Notes under the pieces: generated by a model
What the model saw: the letters and a program-made list of their open reading frames with translations, nothing else
Told to the model about the DNA's origin: nothing
Databases searched by the model: none
Made by a program: the position numbers and the translations under genes
Part shown: piece by piece, positions 57,654 to 64,000 of the stretch
Layout of the letters: each line of letters opens with the position of its first letter
Numbering within the stretch: position 1 is the first letter of the stretch
From: Aspidapion aeneum
Taxonomy: Eukaryota; Arthropoda; Insecta; Coleoptera; Brentidae
Direction of reading: 5' to 3'
NCBI GenBank assembly: GCA_963576565.1
Contig: OY755048.1
Location: 10,827,984-10,891,983, forward strand
Length of the DNA stretch: 64,000 bases

Positions 57654-59411
57654 GGTGGCTAAGGGATATAAGGCCCACGCTTTAATAAGGCCCATCCCAC
57701 CCGTCATATCTACGAAACTAATTAAGCAATCCTAAATCTGGCAAGATGTTAAATTTAACTTTTCACAAAATTCCCGCGGCAATCCGCCACATTAGGTCTG
57801 CAAATGTTCTGCATGTAATGTCGCAGGAGTTACCCCTTGCGTTTTGGTAAACAAATTACATACATTTTAAAGGAGCTATGCATGTGGGTCGACCGTCAGA
57901 AGTGTCAGGGTTTGACAGTGTAGAAAAATAATTAATCTTTTTAATACAATGAAGGCTGCTTTACACATTTCTGTATTGAAATTTTTTTGATTTAAAAAAA
58001 AAATGTGACTCTCTGATTTTAAATCCCAAAGAAAAGTTAATGGTTTGAAAGATATGCAAAGTAAATTAATCCAAAGGCACACAGCCAGAAGGTTTATGAT
58101 ACCAATTACTCTTGACTTTCCAGAGTTTTGTGGTTTTAAAATATTGTCTTTACTGTATTAATAAAAATGATAATTAGAAATACATTTTAATTACGTTTCT
58201 TTATCCTTTGCAATTATGTTTTTCATTATAACACCTAAATAACATTTTCATATTATAAAATTTCATAAGTCTTATTATAAACCCCGACCGATAATAAGGC
58301 CTAGGCGGATTGCAAAATAAAATACTCTGCCAATATATGGGCCCCTAAGCTCACACTAGGTACTATAGTTATTTTGTACGTGTAAGCTAATATAACTAAA
58401 AACTGAAATACATTTTATTCAACTCCAGACTAAATTACCTTTTGTTTGATACCACACAAGCCATGTTTTGACTTAAACTCAAATTTTTGAAATCTACCCC
58501 CACCCTTAAAGAAAACAAAAACTAAAATGTATTTTGTTAAACTCCGGACTCAATTACCTTTCGTTTGATATCACACACGCCATATTTTCACTTAAACTCT
58601 AATTTTTAAAATATACCTCCACCCTTTTTTTAAATAAATTAAAATGTATTTTGTTTAACTGCAGACTCAATTACCTTTCGTTTGATATCACACACGCCAT
58701 ATTTTCACATAAACTCTAATTTTTGAAATCTACCCCCACCCTTTTATTTGGTTTGTGTTCGGTGGATTTTGTTTATTTTTAAATGGGACCATCTCGACCC
58801 AAGACCCAGCCTAGGTACCAAATTTCATTTAAATCGGCCAAGAGGTTTTTGAGTTATGCGCGTTGGTCGTTACAGACAGACAGACAGACAGACATACAGA
58901 CGCACACGGCGCAACAAAAAAGTTTCAAAATCATCTGAAACGCAAAGATATATCAAAATTTTTGAAATCGGAGCAACTTTTTTTTTCTCGAAAAAATTAG
59001 AATCACCATAGCTCACACTACTATATTTAGTTTTAGCTCACACTATATATGTGTGAGCTAAAACTAAATATTAACTAAAAGGTACCTAACTAATATCGTG
59101 TAATGAATAAGTTTCAAAAAAAGGGGTTTTAATGCTGTTTAATGGGAATTATTTTTGGGCCTTATTTTAAGTATTGTAACCATCTGCTTATATTGTTGGG
59201 CCTTTATTACCGGTACATATTCGATATTAAAGCCCATTGTACAATATTATGTTTTTCTAAATATTTCTACATGTGTTTAATTTTTTTTTTCGCAAGGTTA
59301 GTAGGATAACTCTATAAAGCATTGGAAATTATCAGAGATATTTTAGCTTGTACTTTTGTTTTAATATAATTTGGTCGTAAAAAAAGGTGGGCTTTATACC
59401 CCTCACCTACC
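57654..59411. mobile_element. TTAA-flanked inverted-repeat element hosting TH copy F
   Basis: The ends GGTGGCTAAGGGATATAAGG and the complement of CTTTATACCCCTCACCTACC agree at about 15 of 20 positions. TTAA lies on both sides (57650-57653, 59412-59415). AAGGCCCA/TGGGCCTTA words recur inside in both orientations. No transposase. A TTAA target recalls piggyBac, but the ends lack the usual CCC. Confidence 0.55.
58322..59061 (+). repeat. TH repeat, copy F
   Basis: Complete copy with three tandem units and a short CAGA run (58873-58900) with a CGCACACGGCG variant. The 3' hairpin is altered: CTCACACTACTATATTTAGT is followed by a second AGCTCACAC...GTGTGAGCTAA hairpin. Confidence 0.85.
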
Positions 59412-59415
59412 TTAA

Positions 59416-60343
59416 GTAGAATCTATAAAATAACAAAGGAGATCTTCCAGGTATTTTTATATTTTTCCAAGGGAGCTGGATGCTGACTGATTTAATCTAT
59501 CCAGTCAATTTAGTAGAGCTAGTCCACCGTAAAAAGTTCACAGTGATGCAAGGGTCATAAACTAAATAAGGAAAGTGGCATCAGATAAAAAACTTTTCCT
59601 GAGAATATTGGCTATATAACTGAATGATTTCGTAACTAGTAATAAAACCCCCGGTGGGTGATAAAATAAAAACACTTAAGCGGGGAAAAATAGCTCAATT
59701 TTATCTGATTCTTCACTTTGCCAGACAAAAACCTTTCGGTATGATAGAAAGCCACTCGTTACTGTGTTTTCACCAAATGTGACTACTGGAAACGCGGAAC
59801 GCCTCATAAATTTTACTGAAGGCATCGATTTTACTTCAAATAAGTATCGGCAATTTCTACTGATCTCTCGTCATCTGCTTTTATTAGCTTGATTCCTGTT
59901 TATGTGTGCAATATAAAAAGCCTAAAAAAGTATCTATGTTTTTTTTTTCCTTTTCCTGCACACCAGACTTTACTGGTATATACACTCCTCACTACGCTTG
60001 CGTCTACTCGTGCCAGAAGTTCTGTTTACGTACCAGGGGCGAAGGAGAGCCATTTTTAAAAATTCTAAAAAAAAATCAAAAATTGTTAGACATTTTATAA
60101 GTTTTCAAGGTCTAACAATTTTTTTACAATTTCTAGTATTTTAAATACCTATTTGAATAAAAAAATTACAAAATTCAAAACCTCTAGTTTAATAAAAATT
60201 TTAAAAATTCAAATATTTCCAAAATTTTCAGCAAATTTCAAATTTCCACAAAAAGTTTAAGAAATTCTAAAATTTTTAGAAATTCAAGATATTTTCTAAT
60301 TTTTTAAGAATTCCAATAAAGTAGTAAATTTCAATTAGGTATA
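59416..60343. other. Gene-free stretch
   Basis: 60100-60330 is low-complexity AATTTT/AAAATTC sequence that continues on the other side of the Tc1-like element (61712-62030), so that element inserted into it. Nothing coding. Confidence 0.5.
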
Positions 60344-61704
60344 CAGTGGTAGCCAAAATAATAAGAGTGCCCTAAAACTGTATGAAAACCTGATCCTGCT
60401 TCAACTATAAAAATACTCTGCCAATATATGGGCCCCTAAGCTCACACTAGGTACTATAGTTATAGTATATGTGTGAGCTAATATAACTAAAAACTAAAAT
60501 ATATTTTATTCAACTCCGGACTAAATTACCTTTTGTTTGATACCACACAAGCCATGTTTTGACTTAAACTCAAATTTTTGAAATCTACCCCCACCCTTAA
60601 AAAAAACAAAAACTAAAATGTATTTTGTTAAACTCCGGACTCAATTGCCTTTCGTTTGATATCACACACGCCATATTTTCACTTAAACTCTAATTTTTGA
60701 AATATACCCCCACCCTTTTTTTTAAATAAATTAAAATGTATTTTGTTGAACTCCAGACTCAATTACCTTTCGTTTGATGTCACACACGCCCTATTTTCCC
60801 ATAAACTCTAATTTTTGAAATCTACCCCCACCCTTTTATTTGGTTTGTGCTCGGTGGATTTTGTTCATTTTTAAATGGGACCATCTCGGCCCAAAACCCA
60901 GCCTAGGTACCAAATTTCATTAAAATCGGCCAAGCGGTTTTTGAGTTATGCGCGTTGGTCGTTACAGACAGACATACAGACAGACAGACAGGACAGACAG
61001 ACAGACATACAGACAGACAGACAGACAGACAGACAGACGGCGCAACAAAAAAAGTTTCAAAATCATCTGAAACGCAAAGATATATAAAAAATTTTGAAAT
61101 CGGAGAGCAACTTTTTTTTTTCTCGAAAAAAATTAGGATCACCATAGCTCACACTACTATAGTATAGTATATGTGTGAGCTAAAACTTCAGGTACCTATA
61201 TTTGAAAATTTCTATTTCTACTTCTCAGTTGACGAACTAAAGAGAATAATGTGCCTTTTTGAAGTTCTAAAAAAAAGTTTAACTAGTACCATAAGTTATA
61301 TAACTCCTGAAAATTTCATACTGATTGAACGAAGAATAGTTGAGATAAAAAAATTTTAAGTTTGGCAAAAATAATAAAAAATTGGCAGATATCGTGAAAA
61401 ATTGGTCATTTTTAGCTATTTTTTTCAAGTTTTAAAATCTATCAATCCCGCTTTTGATCAATGGTGATAAAATTTTCAGGAGTTTATATAACTTTTACCC
61501 CTCTTTTCGAATAGTACTAGTAATTTTGGCCTAAAAACTACACAGAAAATAACTTATTTCTGTAGCTTGCTTTTTAAACCTGTCAAAATAGTTCGTAAAT
61601 TGAGAAATAGATTAGTCTTCAAACTTACTAGTTTTTTTATAGTTGAAGTAGGATGAGATTTTCATACAGTGTTAGGGCACTGTTGTTATCTTGGCCACCA
61701 CTGT
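60344..61704. mobile_element. Tc1-like long-inverted-repeat element hosting TH copy G
   Basis: The ends CAGTGGTAGCCAAAATAATA and complement ...TTGGCCACCACTG are flanked by TA (60342-60343, 61705-61706). The arms pair over about 290 bp (e.g. ACTCCTGAAAATTTCAT against its complement near 61470). Without the 771-bp TH repeat it is about 590 bp and non-coding. Confidence 0.85.
60413..61183 (+). repeat. TH repeat, copy G
   Basis: Complete copy: both hairpins, three tandem units, CAGA array at 60965-61038, ending GTGTGAGCTAA. It sits in the left arm of the Tc1-like element; the right arm shows the uninterrupted site (complement CTATAAAAAAACTAGT). Confidence 0.87.
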
Positions 61705-61706
61705 AG

Positions 61707-64000
61707 GTATTCCCCTCCAAATTTTCAAAAACTTTTGAAATTCTCCAAATTTTAAATATTTTTAATATCTAAAATTTTGAAAAAAATGCTTTAAATTTTT
61801 TTTTTAACAATTTTTAAAAAAATGCAAATAAAAAAATTCTAATTTTAGAAAAATTCTAATATTTCTAAACATTTAAAACAATTTTCAAAATTCTGAAAAA
61901 AAAATTTCTACATGTTAAAAATTTTCAATTGTTTTTAAAAATATTCTGGTTTTAAAAAATTTCAAAAATTTTGTTACATTTTTACAAATACCTATTTCCA
62001 AAATTTTCAACAACTTTCAGAAATTTTTTTATGATTATTAGAAGTTTTCGGCTTGTTGTTATGTTAATTACTACCTCTTACAACAAATCTTCCCCATTTT
62101 AATAAGCTTCCCTTCTGCGGCACCAATTTTTACAGGTCCTTGATCAAATTTAATTAAACAAGTATTTTTTAATACTTTGACAGTAAATGGTTAAGACGCT
62201 CTTTCCCTCCAAAACAAACAAAAGAGTGCACGCGAAAAAGTAAGAAAGAATACATAATGATCTAATTCCTTAGCTAATTTTTAGCTGGACCAAAGTATAA
62301 ACTCTTTTAATAAAGAAGTCTAGTATAATTGCGGAAAATTAACTACAGGTTATCTAACAAAAGATAATATATTGTTTGAAATTGTAGTAATTGTGTTTCG
62401 CAGCATATTCTTTGTCTAAAAAAATAGAATTACAAGGAAGAGATAATAAGTTGCTGGTCTAACATCATCGGAAGCAAAACAATAAAATGTCTTCAATGTC
62501 GAAGGTGTAGCATCGTGTGGTCATACAGATAAAAAGAAACAATTTCATTGGTTTTTTGGAATAGGGTGAACCGACCAGTGAAGCAACCCTGCATAACAAA
62601 CAGGTACTTGTGTTTACTAAAAAGTTGATATAAAAATAATAAGGTAAGCGAAGCACAGGGCTTATTAATTTTGCAAAAAAATACTATAAAAATTGTAAAA
62701 TTATTATGTTTGTTTACTTAAGCTGCATGAAAGGATGTTAAAGTTAGTATTTTTTAGGTTTTAATTTTTAACTAATCTCAAGCACATATATTTCTTGTGT
62801 GGTTCATATCCTAATATTGTAAAAACTAAAAAATCCAGTAAATGACTGGGTAATTTTTGTTTTAAAAAAAATATCATTTGCGCAATTGGACAATTGATCA
62901 AGTTGTCAAGCCCGGGTCCTCCAATTTTTTTGAGTTAAATTGTAAATGTTTACAAAAAGGTCATAATTTAAGTAGTTTTATTCTTGGGCACACCTCAACT
63001 TTTAGGGCCTAGAAGTTTTGCCTCCCCCCCATTTTTTAAGTGATTTTATTTGTTTTTAAGTGGAAAAATTGTTTTTAAGTGGAATTTCTTTTTTTCATTT
63101 TGATTTTGTTTTCTATTTAATTTTTAATTTTGTTTTAGATTTCAATTTTGATTTAGATTTTTATTTTGTATTCCAGATTTTGAATTTCGGATTATGATGT
63201 CACACCCTGTATATAGTAAGGTATAGACAAAAATTTTATGGCTGTTAAAGTCGTCATAATTAACCAAATGAATTAGCCATTTAATTTAGCCCTTTATTAT
63301 CAATAATTAAGACGTTATACTAAGTGTTCCAGTTTAAAAATTCACCCTCTACATGGTTATTGACATCCTCATGTAATTATAAACCTCACCCCACCAGATT
63401 GGTATGTAAGTTTAATGTTCGCCGATATTAACCTAGTTTACAAACTTATTACATAACATACTATTATCTGGTCATTTACTGGTTTTTTACTGGTCACTCA
63501 CTGGTGGCAACTGGTCATTCACTGGGTTTTTGTGCAATTTGCCCTAAATATGGTTAAATCTTTTAAAGAAACTTCGATTTAGTATTTTATTTGCAAGAAC
63601 GACTCTTTCCTTAAGTGGTCATTCACTGGTCGGTTCATCCGACTAATATTCCATAAGACGCATGTCTCAAAACACAGTGTAAGTACGATGTTAATAAGAA
63701 GCTCTTTACATGCGCACTCTCTGAAAGCTGTCTGACAGTTACTCTCTAAAATGTTTCCAATTGCGAGAAATACTATTAAGAGCAATTCTTGAGAGCATTT
63801 CTCTTAAGTGAACACGCAGCCTAAGTATAACTGAGTCCGAAACTTTTTAGCTCACCCTTATAGAAGTTATGCTCAACTTAAGAAGGGACTTTTCCTAAAT
63901 TACAAGGCTTAGAAGGTTGTAATTTTTATTCTTATTCTTACTGAAGTGTTTCCGAGCACTGTTCTTTTGCCAGTTCAAGTTACTAATTATTTTTAAGCTG
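61707..64000. other. Gene-free stretch to the window edge
   Basis: Low-complexity A/T to 62030. ACTGGTCATTCACTGG-type words recur at 63470-63520 and 63620. TCACACCCTGTATATA near 63201 may be a mariner-type end. No gene. Confidence 0.5.

Overview
The window is AT-rich insect nuclear DNA, probably from a beetle with a large, repeat-laden genome; the order is an inference. Two host genes are recognisable, both on the minus strand with small GT-AG introns. Nearly everything else is transposable elements, many nested inside one another, plus satellites and microsatellites. No bacterial features, CRISPR arrays, tRNA or rRNA genes were seen.

Layout. 1-10923: 5' part of osa (BAF250/ARID1, SWI/SNF subunit): nine coding exons giving about 804 residues, with the rest of the gene beyond the left edge. 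Its introns hold a tandem pair of a hairpin-ended repeat (here called the TH repeat), a pogo-type MITE and two foldback sequences. 13389-15780: a complete two-exon gene for a class IA PI3-kinase regulatory subunit (Pi3K21B/p85-like, 764 residues) with a cysteine-rich region, RhoGAP-like (BH) domain, nSH2, iSH2 and cSH2. 16027-17247: an element apparently inserted into an inverted copy of itself, just upstream of the kinase-subunit gene. 18559-28500: TH repeat, two inverted copies of a CCCAGCAAACAT-ended element, a hAT remnant, and a four-level nest (mariner-like > CCCAGC element > hAT > hAT MITE) with readable target duplications. 28684-29040: LINE tail. 29508-36999: a 7.5-kb Ty3/Gypsy element on the minus strand with both LTRs, primer site, polypurine tract and a 4-bp target duplication, broken in gag and pol, with a TH repeat in its 3' part. 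37981-38795 and 49185-49650: two 5'-truncated copies of one RNase H-bearing LINE with the same 3' end. 39838-41649: Tc1-like element containing a PIF/Harbinger-like element with an intron-bearing transposase pseudogene. 41650-48230: RTE-type LINE scrap, a satellite of about 175 bp per unit, and a nearly full-length CR1-like LINE (PHD finger in ORF1) inserted in the satellite. 48786-49953: Tigger/pogo-like element. 50943-53367: long palindromic element with CACAGTG ends, containing a TH repeat. 53400-64000: gene-free, with a (ATTAT)n array of about 320 bp, a TTAA-flanked element and a Tc1-like element, the last two each containing a TH repeat.

The two host genes have unrelated roles: chromatin remodelling in the nucleus and lipid-kinase signalling at the membrane. 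They are simply adjacent. The most interesting unexplained item is the TH repeat: seven copies, mirrored hairpins at both ends, internal units of about 120 bp and a CAGA microsatellite. Two natural empty sites indicate that it inserts without a target-site duplication. A second item is the kinase subunit's cysteine-rich block combined with a BH domain that has lost its arginine finger.
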